Assembly: GCF_008107635.1 (NCBI RefSeq) | Contig: NZ_SDGZ01000015.1 | Coordinates: 124,001 to 188,000 of the forward strand | Direction: 5' to 3' | Length of the DNA stretch: 64,000 nucleotides | Source of the DNA: Weissella muntiaci | GTDB lineage: Bacteria > Bacillota > Bacilli > Lactobacillales > Lactobacillaceae | Shown: one piece after another, positions 8,181-17,340 of the stretch | How the letters are laid out: each line of letters begins with the position of its first letter | Position numbering within the stretch: position 1 is the stretch's first letter | Notes under the pieces: model-generated | Seen by the model: the letters and a program-made list of their open reading frames with translations, nothing else | Database searches by the model: none | What the model was told of the DNA's origin: nothing | Made by a program: the position numbers and the translations under genes

Positions 8181-8744
8181 ATGCTTTATTTGAGTGAACG
8201 CCAGCACTTGATCATCGATGCCTATTTTGCTTGCATACAAGACGCCAAATCATCAAAGAATATCACCATGCAATCAATTGCTGATCGAGTTGGTATTCGG
8301 CGACAGAACATTTACAAGAAACATTTTCCAAATCTTGAAACGATTGTTAAAACTAGTTACATGATGGCCGATCAAAAAATCCATGACAAATTTACTAGCT
8401 ATTCGCAAGCCCATCAACAAAGCTTAGCTCAATTCTTCGCAGATGAAGTTCTGCCCTTAATTTGGGAGCAACGATTCTATCTCAGCATCCTTTACAGCAG
8501 TCCCTTTAATCAAGACTGGTTCAACTATTTAAATCAAAAATATGTACCGTTAATTGAGCAACATCTCAATCATCCAGCTGAGCTTTCTGGGTTTACACCC
8601 AATTTTTTGGCCACCTTAATTGAAAAACAAATTACGGCAGTCATCGCCACCTGGTTAACAGATCCAGAACCAGAGCCTTTGCGACTTTTCCAGAAGCACT
8701 TTTTAATATTAATTAGTACGCCAACAACCACACTACTACGATAA
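8181..8744 (+). CDS. TetR/AcrR family transcriptional regulator
   Basis: A 187-residue protein with an N-terminal TetR helix-turn-helix (ITMQSIADRVGIRRQNIYKKHFPNLETIVKTSY). The effector domain has no recognisable specificity. GAGGT lies upstream of the ATG. No drug pump or enzyme gene is adjacent on the same strand: the neighbours are the divergent surface-protein gene and a convergent XRE gene. The palindrome at 8081-8109 is a likely autoregulatory site. Target unknown. Confidence 0.85.
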   Translation: MLYLSERQHLIIDAYFACIQDAKSSKNITMQSIADRVGIRRQNIYKKHFPNLETIVKTSYMMADQKIHDKFTSYSQAHQQSLAQFFADEVLPLIWEQRFYLSILYSSPFNQDWFNYLNQKYVPLIEQHLNHPAELSGFTPNFLATLIEKQITAVIATWLTDPEPEPLRLFQKHFLILISTPTTTLLR

Positions 8745-8774
8745 AAAAGCTGTGTAGATACCACAGCTTTTTTT
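8743..8774. terminator. Bidirectional terminator between tetR and the XRE gene
   Basis: AAAAAAGCTGTG and CACAGCTTTTTTT pair over a 7-base loop, between two convergent stop codons. Confidence 0.82.
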
Positions 8775-9150
8775 ACTGAAACGCCTTCATAATTGTTGGA
8801 ATGAACCAAGTTAAATATCCACCAATCGCAAATAATATCCACCAATACCATGCCAGAAACTCCCAAACATTTCTGGGTGCTCGCCTATGATTCGACTCAG
8901 TCTTTCGTTCTTCGACATGTGAACCAACTTGTGCTTCAGCCAATTGCTCCTTACCAAACAATAATATTTCGGCGGATACTCCCAGCACTTCGGCAATTCG
9001 TTCAATCTTATTCAAATCAGGTGCTACCTCACCACGTTCCCACTTTGAAATTGCCTGCCGTGTAACAAATAGTTTTCCTGCTAAATCTTCTTGTGATAGA
9101 CCTGCGACCTGTCTTAATTCTACTAATTGTTGCGCAAAGATAATCTCCAT
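8773..9150 (-). CDS. XRE-family regulator with C-terminal membrane segment
   Basis: A 125-residue protein. Residues of about 5-65 form a Cro/CI-type helix-turn-helix (LRQVAGLSQEDLAGKLFVTRQAISKWERGEVAPDLNKIERIAEVLGVS). A charged linker follows, then one hydrophobic C-terminal helix (WEFLAWYWWILFAIGGYLTWFIP). Membrane-tethered XRE proteins of this build are common in lactobacilli; their signals are mostly unknown. A pair of 16-bp direct repeats (9231-9246 and 9251-9266) upstream may be its operator. RBS AAAGGAG. Confidence 0.85.
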   Translation of the reverse strand: MEIIFAQQLVELRQVAGLSQEDLAGKLFVTRQAISKWERGEVAPDLNKIERIAEVLGVSAEILLFGKEQLAEAQVGSHVEERKTESNHRRAPRNVWEFLAWYWWILFAIGGYLTWFIPTIMKAFQ

Positions 9151-9230
9151 TATCCTACTCCTTTCATAGCCACTCGTTCTTTGTCCTTATTTTACCCGTG
9201 TCCATCCCCCAACAACAAGCAATCCAACTC

Positions 9231-9266
9231 AGTGCAAAGCGCAACTGACAAGTGCATGACGCAACT
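9231..9266. repeat. Two 16-bp direct repeats upstream of the XRE gene
   Basis: AGTGCAAAGCGCAACT (9231-9246) and AGTGCATGACGCAACT (9251-9266) agree at 13 of 16 positions and are spaced 20 bases apart, two helical turns, in the promoter region of the XRE gene. Operator function is inferred. Confidence 0.45.
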
Positions 9267-9306
9267 CGCCAAATACAAGAAATCAAATCGCTCAATATCA
9301 AAAAGA

Positions 9307-9330
9307 TCGTACCTGTACAGGTACGATCAT
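9307..9330 (-). terminator. Terminator of copB
   Basis: A perfect 24-bp palindrome built from GATCGTACCT and its complement around GTAC. On the minus strand it is followed by TTTTT, just past the copB stop at 9340. Confidence 0.72.
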
Positions 9331-9339
9331 CAATATTTA

Positions 9340-11592
9340 CTATTTATCATATTTTAATGTCATCGCGTTAATTGCCACAATCACCGTTGAGACACTCATT
9401 AACAATGCAGCTACCAATGGATCAATATATATATGGAAACTTGGATATAAGATTCCGGCTGCTAAAGGAATCGCAATAATATTATAACCCGCACCAAACC
9501 AAAGGTTTTCCTTCATTTTACGATTACTCCGGTTAGCAATTGCCAATAAGTCTAATACGTCACTGGGGTTTGAATTAACTAACACAACATCAGCTGAATT
9601 AATCGCTACTGAAGTTCCTGCACCGATTGCGACACCAAGATCAGCCGTCGCTAAAGCTGGCGAATCATTCACACCATCACCAATAAATAAGACTGCTCCT
9701 TTTTGCTGATACTCTTGAACAATCCGAGCCTTATCTTCTGGTTTCAACTCCGCTCTAAACTCCTCAATCCCCAAGCTTTGTGCTACTTTAGCTGCCGTAT
9801 TTTGATTATCGCCAGTTAACATGACTGGAATAATCCCTTGCGCTTTAAGCCCCGCAATAAATTTAGTTGCATCAGCCTTAGGAGAATCTCCCAGCACAAT
9901 ATATCCGAGCACTACTTGATCTACCACAAGGAAACTGACCGTCATACCCTGCGACAAAGCCTGCTCAATCCGTGACCGATCAAACGTTAGTGCTTGTTCT
10001 TTGAGATAGTTCGCATTAACTAAATAGTAGCGTTCACCAGCAATCACGCCACTTAATCCTACGCCGGGCAAATTTTCAATCGCGCTTACCTCGGGGTGTT
10101 GCCCTCCATTTTTTTGAATAATAGATTGAGCAATTGGATGCGTCGATTGGGATTCCAAGGCTGCCATATACTCTAAGATATCAATTGAAGTTGGCGTCAA
10201 CTTAGTAACTTCACGAACTTCAAATTTCCCGTCCGTCAAAGTTCCAGTTTTGTCCATAAGCGCATATTTGATTTTTCCAACGGCTTCCAAACTGGTCCGA
10301 TTCTGAATCAAAAGCCCATTCTTAGCCGAGATATTCGTCAATCTCGCAACGATCAACGGCACAGCTAGGCCAAGTGCATGCGGACAAGCGATCACAAAGA
10401 CTGAGACTGCCAACAACAATGCAAAACTTAAGTTAGTCGTCAATGACCACGCCACAAAAGCAATTATCCCCACAATTAAAGCAGCATAAAACAAATATCC
10501 GGCGACCCGATCAGCCAAATTCTCAGCTGCTGATTTCTGACCTTGTGCTTTCTGAACCAACTCTGCAACTTGATTCAAAAATGAATCGCTCCCCAAATTT
10601 TCAACCTGCATTTCAAATGGCAGATTCTGATTCAAAGAACCACCAAAAACCTTTTCTGAGGCGTTCTTCTGTACTGCCCGCGATTCGCCTGTGATCATTG
10701 ATTCATCAATTAGCGCTGACCCCAAGATCTTACCATCAGCTGGTATCCGCTCATTCTCTTTCACCAATACAATATCGCCAACCTGTAGTGCTGATATTGG
10801 TACATCCTTACCAGACTTTAAATGGGCCAACTTGGGTACTAAACTCGCCAGATCGTTTAAGGCATCTCCAGCACGCATAACTGCTTGCATTTCGATGAGA
10901 TGGCCAATTAACATAATTACAATTAACGTGGCCAGTTCAAACCAAAAACTCATGGCCATGCCACCAAAATAATTTACAAAGGTCGCATAAACTGAGTAAA
11001 CATAAGCTACTGTAATTCCCATCGTTATCAGCATCATCATTGCTGGCTTCCGGCTCTGCCATTCACCTTTAGCACCACTAAAGAATGGTGTTCCACCATA
11101 GAAAAAAATGATTGAACCTAAGACAAGTGCAAGCCACTCGCTACCCGCAAAACGTAACAATGTAAAACCTGCAATTGGTGAAATCAACAGTAGTGGAATC
11201 ATTAACGCGATGCTTACTTTGAGTTTCCGATTCATGTCGCCCATGTCCATCATGTGACCACCATGATTCATCATATGACCATGGTCCATTGCACCCATTT
11301 GATGACCTGACATCGCTCCGTGACTCATATCTGCCATATCATCCATACTGTGATTGGCATGGTGTGCGTGTTGCTCATGATCATTTCCACTCATTTGATG
11401 GTCAGCGTGATTTATCATTTCCCCATGATCCATCTCTACCATATCATGGTTGACTTGATGTGTGTGTGGCTCGTGACTATCTCCGTTCATTTGATTGCCA
11501 GCATGGCCATGCATCGCTTCATGGCTCATCCCTGCCATCCCATCCATTCCTTTAGAGGGATTTTGTTCATTGTCGACATGTTTCTCCATCAT
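9340..11592 (-). CDS. copB: Copper-exporting P1B-type ATPase, CopB class
   Basis: A 750-residue heavy-metal P-type ATPase. The first 120 residues are extremely rich in His and Met (repeated DHGHMMNH and SHEPHTHQ-like units) in place of CxxC domains. The membrane metal site is CPH (C403 region, VIACPHALGLAV), which defines the CopB branch, not CPC. The phosphorylation motif is DKTGTLTDG (D447), with TGES and GDGVNDSPAL also present. Regulation: a TACAnnTGTA box lies 17 bases upstream of the ATG, within the 5' leader, matching the box at copY. Two consecutive ATGs exist; the second (11589) has better spacing to AAGGAG. Confidence 0.93.
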   Translation of the reverse strand: MMEKHVDNEQNPSKGMDGMAGMSHEAMHGHAGNQMNGDSHEPHTHQVNHDMVEMDHGEMINHADHQMSGNDHEQHAHHANHSMDDMADMSHGAMSGHQMGAMDHGHMMNHGGHMMDMGDMNRKLKVSIALMIPLLLISPIAGFTLLRFAGSEWLALVLGSIIFFYGGTPFFSGAKGEWQSRKPAMMMLITMGITVAYVYSVYATFVNYFGGMAMSFWFELATLIVIMLIGHLIEMQAVMRAGDALNDLASLVPKLAHLKSGKDVPISALQVGDIVLVKENERIPADGKILGSALIDESMITGESRAVQKNASEKVFGGSLNQNLPFEMQVENLGSDSFLNQVAELVQKAQGQKSAAENLADRVAGYLFYAALIVGIIAFVAWSLTTNLSFALLLAVSVFVIACPHALGLAVPLIVARLTNISAKNGLLIQNRTSLEAVGKIKYALMDKTGTLTDGKFEVREVTKLTPTSIDILEYMAALESQSTHPIAQSIIQKNGGQHPEVSAIENLPGVGLSGVIAGERYYLVNANYLKEQALTFDRSRIEQALSQGMTVSFLVVDQVVLGYIVLGDSPKADATKFIAGLKAQGIIPVMLTGDNQNTAAKVAQSLGIEEFRAELKPEDKARIVQEYQQKGAVLFIGDGVNDSPALATADLGVAIGAGTSVAINSADVVLVNSNPSDVLDLLAIANRSNRKMKENLWFGAGYNIIAIPLAAGILYPSFHIYIDPLVAALLMSVSTVIVAINAMTLKYDK

Positions 11593-11608
11593 CCTACTCC
11601 TTATCGTT

Positions 11609-11618
11609 TACAAATGTA
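11609..11618. promoter_or_regulatory. Copper-box operator (TACAnnTGTA) upstream of copB
   Basis: TACAAATGTA fits the CopY operator consensus exactly and lies just upstream of the copB ribosome binding site. Confidence 0.75.
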
Positions 11619-11676
11619 ATCGTTATTTAAAGTCTATTCCGGCAATGCCATTTGGTCAAGTAAAGATTTTTAAACA

Positions 11677-11722
11677 AAAAAAGACCATCTCAGCTTTCGA
11701 TGCTAAAATGATCTTATTTTTG
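11677..11722 (-). terminator. Terminator of manA
   Basis: An imperfect hairpin with AAGATCATTTTAGC on one arm and GCTGAGATGGTCTT on the other (minus strand), followed by a run of T residues, immediately after the manA stop. Confidence 0.65.
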
Positions 11723-11726
11723 ATAT

Positions 11727-12692
11727 TTATCGTGACGCCGGTCCAGGTGTTGATACAATCAATTGGGCCTGCCCCTTCAACTGCCAAGTTTTTACATCAT
11801 TCGGCAAAATGAATGGCTGTCCCGCCTCCAACGAGTAATCTACGCCGTCCACCATCAAGCTTGCGCTACCTTCAATGATCGTAGCCAACGTGTATGGTGC
11901 CGTTTGTTCAAATACCGCTTCACCATCAAGCTCCCACTTGAAAACATTAAAATAGGCTGCTTCGACGAGAGTTGTAATTACAACACCCGGACGTGTAACA
12001 GTTACTTGGCTCGGTTGTTCAGGTTTAAAGGGTACCGTTGTCACGTTTTTAGCATCCTCCAAATGCAACTCTCGCAATGCCCCCGTTTGAGCATCACGCC
12101 GGTCGAAATCATAGACCCGATAAGTTACATCCGACGATTGTTGTGTTTCAAGCACAAATGTCCCAGCCCCCAAAGCATGTAAAGTTCCAGCTGGCACATA
12201 AAAGAAGTCCCCCGCCTTAACAGGTACCTTCGTCAATAGTTGTTCCCAATCGCCAGCATCAACTAACGCTCTAAATTCTGCTTCAGTCTGCGCACTGTGA
12301 CCATAATAAATTTCTGCTCCTGGCTCCGCTGCAACGATATACCACGACTCCGTTTTACCCAACTCACCGTGATGTTCGCCTGCATATGCATCATCGGGAT
12401 GGACTTGAACTGACAAATCTTGATGTGCGTCTAAGAACTTAACCAACAAAGGAAAGGGCCGTTCTGGATTCTTATTATCAAACAATTCCGGGTGATTATG
12501 CCAAACTTGCGCTAGGCTCATTCCAGCATAGGTTCCATTCTTAATTAATTCCACGCCATTAGCATGTCCAGAAATAACCCATGCCTCTCCTGTTGTTTGA
12601 CTGGGAATTGAAAAATGATAACGCTCCGCCAAGGTCGTTCCACCCCATATCTTGTCATGAAAAACTGGCTCTAGTAACAATGGTGCACTCAT
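11727..12692 (-). CDS. manA: Mannose-6-phosphate isomerase, class I
   Basis: Interconverts mannose-6-phosphate and fructose-6-phosphate. The start at 12692 (321 residues) gives MSAPLLLEPVFHDKIWGG with GGAGG 5 bases upstream. Family landmarks are LSVQVHPDD with the zinc-binding segment, GKTESWYI, and GDFFYVPAGTLHALG. A near-consensus catabolite-responsive element lies just upstream of the RBS (12705-12716). The gene stands alone between two terminators. Confidence 0.93.
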   Translation of the reverse strand: MSAPLLLEPVFHDKIWGGTTLAERYHFSIPSQTTGEAWVISGHANGVELIKNGTYAGMSLAQVWHNHPELFDNKNPERPFPLLVKFLDAHQDLSVQVHPDDAYAGEHHGELGKTESWYIVAAEPGAEIYYGHSAQTEAEFRALVDAGDWEQLLTKVPVKAGDFFYVPAGTLHALGAGTFVLETQQSSDVTYRVYDFDRRDAQTGALRELHLEDAKNVTTVPFKPEQPSQVTVTRPGVVITTLVEAAYFNVFKWELDGEAVFEQTAPYTLATIIEGSASLMVDGVDYSLEAGQPFILPNDVKTWQLKGQAQLIVSTPGPASR

Positions 12693-12704
12693 ATCATCCT
12701 CCAA

Positions 12705-12716
12705 GTAAGCGTTTAC
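12705..12716. promoter_or_regulatory. Candidate CcpA cre site upstream of manA
   Basis: GTAAGCGTTTAC, read within 14 bases, matches 12 of 14 positions of TGWAANCGNTNWCA. It sits 13 bases upstream of the manA start, which fits roadblock-type catabolite control. Confidence 0.5.
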
Positions 12717-12747
12717 GTTAATTTTATCAAAAAGCATCTAAATACAA

Positions 12748-12777
12748 AAGGACTTGCCTAAAAAGCAAGTCCCTTTG
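12748..12777 (-). terminator. Terminator of the MucBP/SH3-like gene
   Basis: GGACTTGC and GCAAGTCC pair over a 7-base loop, with T residues following on the minus strand, 40 bases past the stop at 12815. Confidence 0.75.
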
Positions 12778-12814
12778 TATTTGAAATTACTGGCATCTGC
12801 CAGCTTTCACCGCT

Positions 12815-13531
12815 TTATTCCTGGAATTTCAAATAAATTCCATTAATCCAACCAGCAGGTGCTAAATGATACCAATCCACACCCGACGGGTCATGCATAA
12901 TTTCCAATACTTCAACTAGCCGACCATTAGGCAACAATGCCATCTCTCGACCATATGGTTGATAATATACAGAAACAGCACTATTAGCGACATAATCTAC
13001 ATTAGCCATCGCTTTGAATGGCATTGTCGGCCACTTCGTTAAAGCAGTCTCGCCATTATCGGTTAAAACAATATCATTTGGTGTATCAACTAACTTGATA
13101 TTATTGCGTGCATACATAATCCAGCGCGAATCAGCAATCTGATACCAGAATTTACCATTCTTAGTTGCAACTCGAGTCGTAACTTTCCATGTTGAATTCT
13201 CGTGCATCATTCCAGACGCTTGTTCGCCATTGATATCGTCATAAATTGGCGTATCTTTTTGAACAACAATATATTTATCTGTTAATACTTCAGTCTCAGC
13301 CCAATTATCTTTACGATAATAAAAGGTGATTGTATGCATGCTCTCATCAAAGATTCCATGTAACTCGCCTTCAGTTCGATCAAGCTTATAACTTTCGATC
13401 TCATCAGCTTTAATTGAAAAGATCGAACCTAAGCCACCTTCAATTATTTTTGGAGGTTGAATAGTTGCTTTCGTATCGGAATCCTTAAAATAGACCCAAA
13501 TTGGCGTTCCCATAATGTCATATTCAGCCAT
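12815..13531 (-). CDS. MucBP-like / bacterial SH3-like domain protein without signal peptide
   Basis: A 238-residue protein. Residues 10-80 (IWVYFKDSDTKATIQPPK ... HTITFYYRK) fit the MucBP fold pattern, normally found in mucus-binding surface proteins. Residues 85-150 and 165-238 look like two SH3-type modules (YIVVQKDTPIYDDINGEQ ... WYQIADSRWIMY; VSVYYQPYGREM ... WYHLAPAGWINGIYL). There is no signal peptide, anchor or membrane segment, so it is predicted cytoplasmic or exported by an unknown route. The gene stands alone with GGTGG as ribosome binding site. Function unknown. Confidence 0.72.
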   Translation of the reverse strand: MAEYDIMGTPIWVYFKDSDTKATIQPPKIIEGGLGSIFSIKADEIESYKLDRTEGELHGIFDESMHTITFYYRKDNWAETEVLTDKYIVVQKDTPIYDDINGEQASGMMHENSTWKVTTRVATKNGKFWYQIADSRWIMYARNNIKLVDTPNDIVLTDNGETALTKWPTMPFKAMANVDYVANSAVSVYYQPYGREMALLPNGRLVEVLEIMHDPSGVDWYHLAPAGWINGIYLKFQE

Positions 13532-13666
13532 ACTTTCACCACCCTTATCTCAATCATCTTATTTATGATTTTACCATATCAAGGTAAATAAACCTGTAAT
13601 AAGACTAGTCTTTAATATTTTGTTATTTCCTCAATTCATTAACTAATATCCTGGATTAACATGCTA

Positions 13667-13716
13667 AGAAAAAACACTACCCGAATTTATACTAAGGGCA
13701 GTGTTTTTTATAGTCA
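13667..13716 (-). terminator. Terminator of the ABC exporter operon
   Basis: AAAAAACACTGCCC and CGGGTAGTGTTTTTT (minus strand) pair over an AT-rich loop, 30 bases after the last exporter gene. Confidence 0.78.
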
Positions 13717-13744
13717 AACTAAATCATGATTATCAAAATCGATT

Positions 13745-15529
13745 TTATTCAAAGACCATTTGGTTGTTATACAACTCCGCATAGAAGCCATTCTCAGCTA
13801 ACAATTCTTGATGGCTACCTTGTTCGATAACTTTTCCATCGCGCAAGACCACAATCTTATCAGCATTCAAAATTGTCTTCAATCGGTGTGCAATTACAAA
13901 GCTGGTCCGACCGGCGATCACGTTATCCATCGCCTTTTGAATCTTCGCTTCTGTAACAGTATCAACATTTGAGGTTGCTTCATCCAAGATTAACAAATCT
14001 GGATTTGTCAAAATTGTCCGAGCAATTGATACCAATTGCTTTTGTCCAGTTGAGAAGACTGAATTCTCATCAGAGACCTTTGTTTCATAACCGTCTTCCA
14101 ATGCCATGATGAAGTCATGAATATTAGCTTGCTTAGTTGCTGCTGTAACTTCTTCATCAGTAGCATCCGGCTTACCGTAAACAATATTATCCCGAATCGT
14201 TCCAGAGAACAAAGTCGAATCTTGCAAAACGATTCCGACGTGATCACGAAGTGACTTCAAGTCCATATCACGAACATCAACATCGTCAAACGTTACTGAC
14301 CCTGAATTAACATCGTAGAAACGATTCAACAGATTCATAACCGTTGTCTTACCTGAACCAGTTGGTCCAACCAACGCAACCATCTGACCCTTATCAACTT
14401 CGATTGTAACACCATGTAAGATCTCACGTTCCTCGTTGTAGCCAAAATGAACATCGTCCAAAAGAATCTTATCTTGAATTCCAGTAAACTTAACACCATT
14501 AGCCGGATTAAGCTCATCTTCTTGATCATGAACCTCATTTAGACGCTTAGCACCAGTAATTGCCTGTTGCAACATGTTATATGTTGATGTGATTTGCGTG
14601 ATTGGTTGATAATATTGTTGTGAGAAAGATACGAACATTACAATCAAACCAAGTGCCGTTGCGCGTTGTGCAAGTGATCCATCCAAAGCCTGTGAGGCCC
14701 CATAATAAATCACAATCGCAACGTTCAAAAGTGACATCCCTTGCATTACTGGGAATAAGATTCCTGACCAAATTTGTCCACGCGTGGTTGCTTGACGAAC
14801 CTTATCATTATGTGTAAGGAACTTATCAATTGATTGCTCCTGCAAACCATTCGTAATGATAACTTTTTGACCGTTAATTTGCTCGTTAATATAACCGTTC
14901 AAATGTCCAACTTCGGCCTGTTGTAACTCAACATACTTTCTGGCTTGAACAATAAAGATTGCCGCTAAAATCACAGCAACCGGTGTTGAAGCTACTGTTA
15001 CCCATGCCATCTTAGAATCTTGGTTAAACATCTGCCAAACAATCCCAATCATCAAAACCAATTGTGTAAACAATTGGAAGATCGCTTGGTTCATGGCATT
15101 GAAGATATTATCCAAATCTGATGTAAAACGAGCTAAGATTTCACCATCTTGATGATTATCAAAATATCGAATTGTCATTCGTTGCATTTTAGCAAACAAG
15201 CCCGTCCGCATATCATTAACGGCCTTAGGTGCTACAATCGACTGCAAAAGTGACATCACAAACATTGCGACTGTTGTCATCAATACGAAAATAAAGAACA
15301 ACCATAGCGCTGAATGGAAGTCGCTCAAACTTGCCTGACTTGCAGTCATTGGATTTAGCTTAGTCATCAAATACTTCGATAACTCAGTGATTGATTTACC
15401 CATATAAACGGGCGCCTTCACTTGTAGCCAAGTTGATAAAATTGTAAAAATTACAATAAAGATAAGCGATAATTTATAACGCTTAAAATAATGCGCGAAG
15501 AAGCGCACAGACTTACCTAGATCTTTCAT
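13745..15529 (-). CDS. Heterodimeric ABC exporter, second half-transporter (LmrD/BmrD-like)
   Basis: A 594-residue half-transporter with six transmembrane helices and one ATPase domain. The start at 15529 ([11 protein letters not shown]) follows AGGAGG with 9-base spacing; an upstream start would overlap the preceding gene by 47 bases. Walker [10 protein letters not shown], an altered signature FSTGQKQL in place of LSGGQ, and Walker [13 protein letters not shown] with catalytic Glu. The partner gene ends 4 bases upstream. Having one subunit with Glu and the other with Asp is typical of LmrCD, BmrCD and TM287/288 multidrug exporters. Substrate not determinable. Confidence 0.9.
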   Translation of the reverse strand: MKDLGKSVRFFAHYFKRYKLSLIFIVIFTILSTWLQVKAPVYMGKSITELSKYLMTKLNPMTASQASLSDFHSALWLFFIFVLMTTVAMFVMSLLQSIVAPKAVNDMRTGLFAKMQRMTIRYFDNHQDGEILARFTSDLDNIFNAMNQAIFQLFTQLVLMIGIVWQMFNQDSKMAWVTVASTPVAVILAAIFIVQARKYVELQQAEVGHLNGYINEQINGQKVIITNGLQEQSIDKFLTHNDKVRQATTRGQIWSGILFPVMQGMSLLNVAIVIYYGASQALDGSLAQRATALGLIVMFVSFSQQYYQPITQITSTYNMLQQAITGAKRLNEVHDQEDELNPANGVKFTGIQDKILLDDVHFGYNEEREILHGVTIEVDKGQMVALVGPTGSGKTTVMNLLNRFYDVNSGSVTFDDVDVRDMDLKSLRDHVGIVLQDSTLFSGTIRDNIVYGKPDATDEEVTAATKQANIHDFIMALEDGYETKVSDENSVFSTGQKQLVSIARTILTNPDLLILDEATSNVDTVTEAKIQKAMDNVIAGRTSFVIAHRLKTILNADKIVVLRDGKVIEQGSHQELLAENGFYAELYNNQMVFE

Positions 15530-15533
15530 CGTC

Positions 15534-17246
15534 TTATGCCTCCTGTGCCTTTTGTGTTTCATAGATTTCGCGGTACACATCAGAAGACTTAACTAACTCG
15601 GCATGCGTTCCCTGTGCTACTAACTTACCTTCATCCATAACGAAGATCCGATCAGCATTTACAACTGATGAAATCTTCTCTGCAATAATAAAGGTTGTTG
15701 TATCATTCAGTTCATGATCAAGTGCTTCCTTAACAAGCTTTTCTGATTTTGCATCCAAGGCAGATGTTGAATCATCCAAGATTAAAATCTTTGGCTTTCC
15801 AATAACACCACGGGCAATCGACAAACGTTGTTTTTGCCCACCAGAGAAGTTCGCTGAACGTTCCTCAACTGGATGCTCATATTGATCGGCATATCGCTCA
15901 ACGAACTCAGCCGCTTGTGCAATATTTGAGGCATGCTTCATATCATTCAAGTCAGCATCTGCCTTACCATGTCGCAAGTTCTCAGAGATTTTACCTGAGA
16001 ACAACGTCGCACGTTGCAAGACAAAGGATACAGCTTTTCGCAAAGAATGATTATTTACATCCTTCAAATCAACACCACCAACCTTGATTGATCCAACCGT
16101 AGGATCAAAGAGCCGTGGAATTAGTTGCGCCATTGTTGACTTACCAGAACCGGTAGCCCCAACAATACCAATCATCTCACCCGAGCTAACTTTAAAGCTA
16201 ATATCTTGTAGCGTTGCCTCATCGTCACCTGGGTAAGTGAATGAAACGTCATCAAACTCAACAGAACCATCAAGATTTTGCTCTGGTACATCCTTATAAG
16301 TCAAATCAATCTTAGTATCCAAAACTTCCTTAATTCGCGCCATTGAAACAAAAGCACGTGAAGCAAAGGTCATCATCATTCCACCAATAATAATTGCCTG
16401 CATGATGATCATCAAATAATTAATGAAACCTGTGATCTCGGCCAACATTGTTGGATGCGCACCAACCATGTCACCCACAAAATAAATTGCCACTACCATT
16501 AAACCTTGACCTACAAACATAAAGGCCGGAATCAATAATGAAAATAGGTAACCAATTTGAATGTTAACGTCCTTTGTTTCATCAGAAACAACGTTAAAGC
16601 GCTTTTGCTCATTAGCTTCTTGATTAAATGATTTAACGACCCGGACACCCTGTAGGTTTTCCTTGGCCTTCAAATTAACTGAATCGATCAAACCTTGGAT
16701 CCGACCGAATTTTTTACCCATCTGGCTAAATACACCAGCTGAAATGATGAACACCAGCACAACCATCACCACGATGACCCACCACAATTCAGGAATCGAG
16801 TGAACTGCTAGAATAAATCCACCAACAAACAGAATTGGCGTTCTCAGTAGGACTGATAACATCATCATCAAAACATTTTGAATCTGCGTAACGTCGTTGG
16901 TCATTCGCACAACTAGATTTCCAGCTGAGAACTTCTCAACATTGGCGAATGAAAACTCTTGAATCTTACGATAAGTGCTTTCACGAATATCCGCGGCAAT
17001 TCCCTGTGATGCGCGTGCTGAGAAAATGGTGTTAACTACCCCAGCTAACAAACCGGCCAGCGCCAACCATAATAATTCCATTCCAATCCGATTAACCTCT
17101 GACATTTTATCATCAGAGATTGCTTGGACAATTTTTGATAGCAATGTTGGCTGCCACAAAGCTGAAACAGCCATGATGATCACTGCAATCAATGACATTG
17201 TAACGTCAAGCTTATAGCCCTTCCAATAGGGTTTTAGAAGCTTCAT
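15534..17246 (-). CDS. Heterodimeric ABC exporter, first half-transporter (LmrC/BmrC-like)
   Basis: A 570-residue half-transporter. The start at 17246 ([14 protein letters not shown]) is preceded by GAGGAG at 7 bases. Walker [10 protein letters not shown], canonical signature FSGGQKQR, but Walker B reads [11 protein letters not shown]: the catalytic Glu is replaced by Asp, marking this as the subunit carrying the degenerate ATPase site. It forms an operon with the downstream partner. The promoter region contains a TTAACC-N4-GGTTAA palindrome (17305-17320) that recurs upstream of a DHA2 exporter gene at 33.4 kb. Confidence 0.9.
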   Translation of the reverse strand: MKLLKPYWKGYKLDVTMSLIAVIIMAVSALWQPTLLSKIVQAISDDKMSEVNRIGMELLWLALAGLLAGVVNTIFSARASQGIAADIRESTYRKIQEFSFANVEKFSAGNLVVRMTNDVTQIQNVLMMMLSVLLRTPILFVGGFILAVHSIPELWWVIVVMVVLVFIISAGVFSQMGKKFGRIQGLIDSVNLKAKENLQGVRVVKSFNQEANEQKRFNVVSDETKDVNIQIGYLFSLLIPAFMFVGQGLMVVAIYFVGDMVGAHPTMLAEITGFINYLMIIMQAIIIGGMMMTFASRAFVSMARIKEVLDTKIDLTYKDVPEQNLDGSVEFDDVSFTYPGDDEATLQDISFKVSSGEMIGIVGATGSGKSTMAQLIPRLFDPTVGSIKVGGVDLKDVNNHSLRKAVSFVLQRATLFSGKISENLRHGKADADLNDMKHASNIAQAAEFVERYADQYEHPVEERSANFSGGQKQRLSIARGVIGKPKILILDDSTSALDAKSEKLVKEALDHELNDTTTFIIAEKISSVVNADRIFVMDEGKLVAQGTHAELVKSSDVYREIYETQKAQEA

Positions 17247-17304
17247 ATCAATTCTCCTCTTCCAATCTAATTCTAAAAAAGCATTTTCTATTTTAACAGA
17301 CTTT

Positions 17305-17320
17305 TTAACCGAGTGGTTAA
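17305..17320. promoter_or_regulatory. Palindromic operator TTAACC-N4-GGTTAA upstream of the ABC exporter
   Basis: TTAACCGAGTGGTTAA is a perfect inverted repeat with a 4-base centre, centred 66 bases upstream of the exporter start. A candidate -10 (TAAAAT) follows. The same arms and spacing occur at 33421-33436. The regulator is unknown. Confidence 0.6.
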
Positions 17321-17340
17321 CTTTCATTTAATTTATTAGC

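Noticed and set aside
15530..15580. A long overlap between the two ABC half-transporter genes as a frameshift or fusion
   Set aside because: The downstream ATG at 15529 has an AGGAGG site at 9 bases and yields the family N-terminus, so the genes simply abut.
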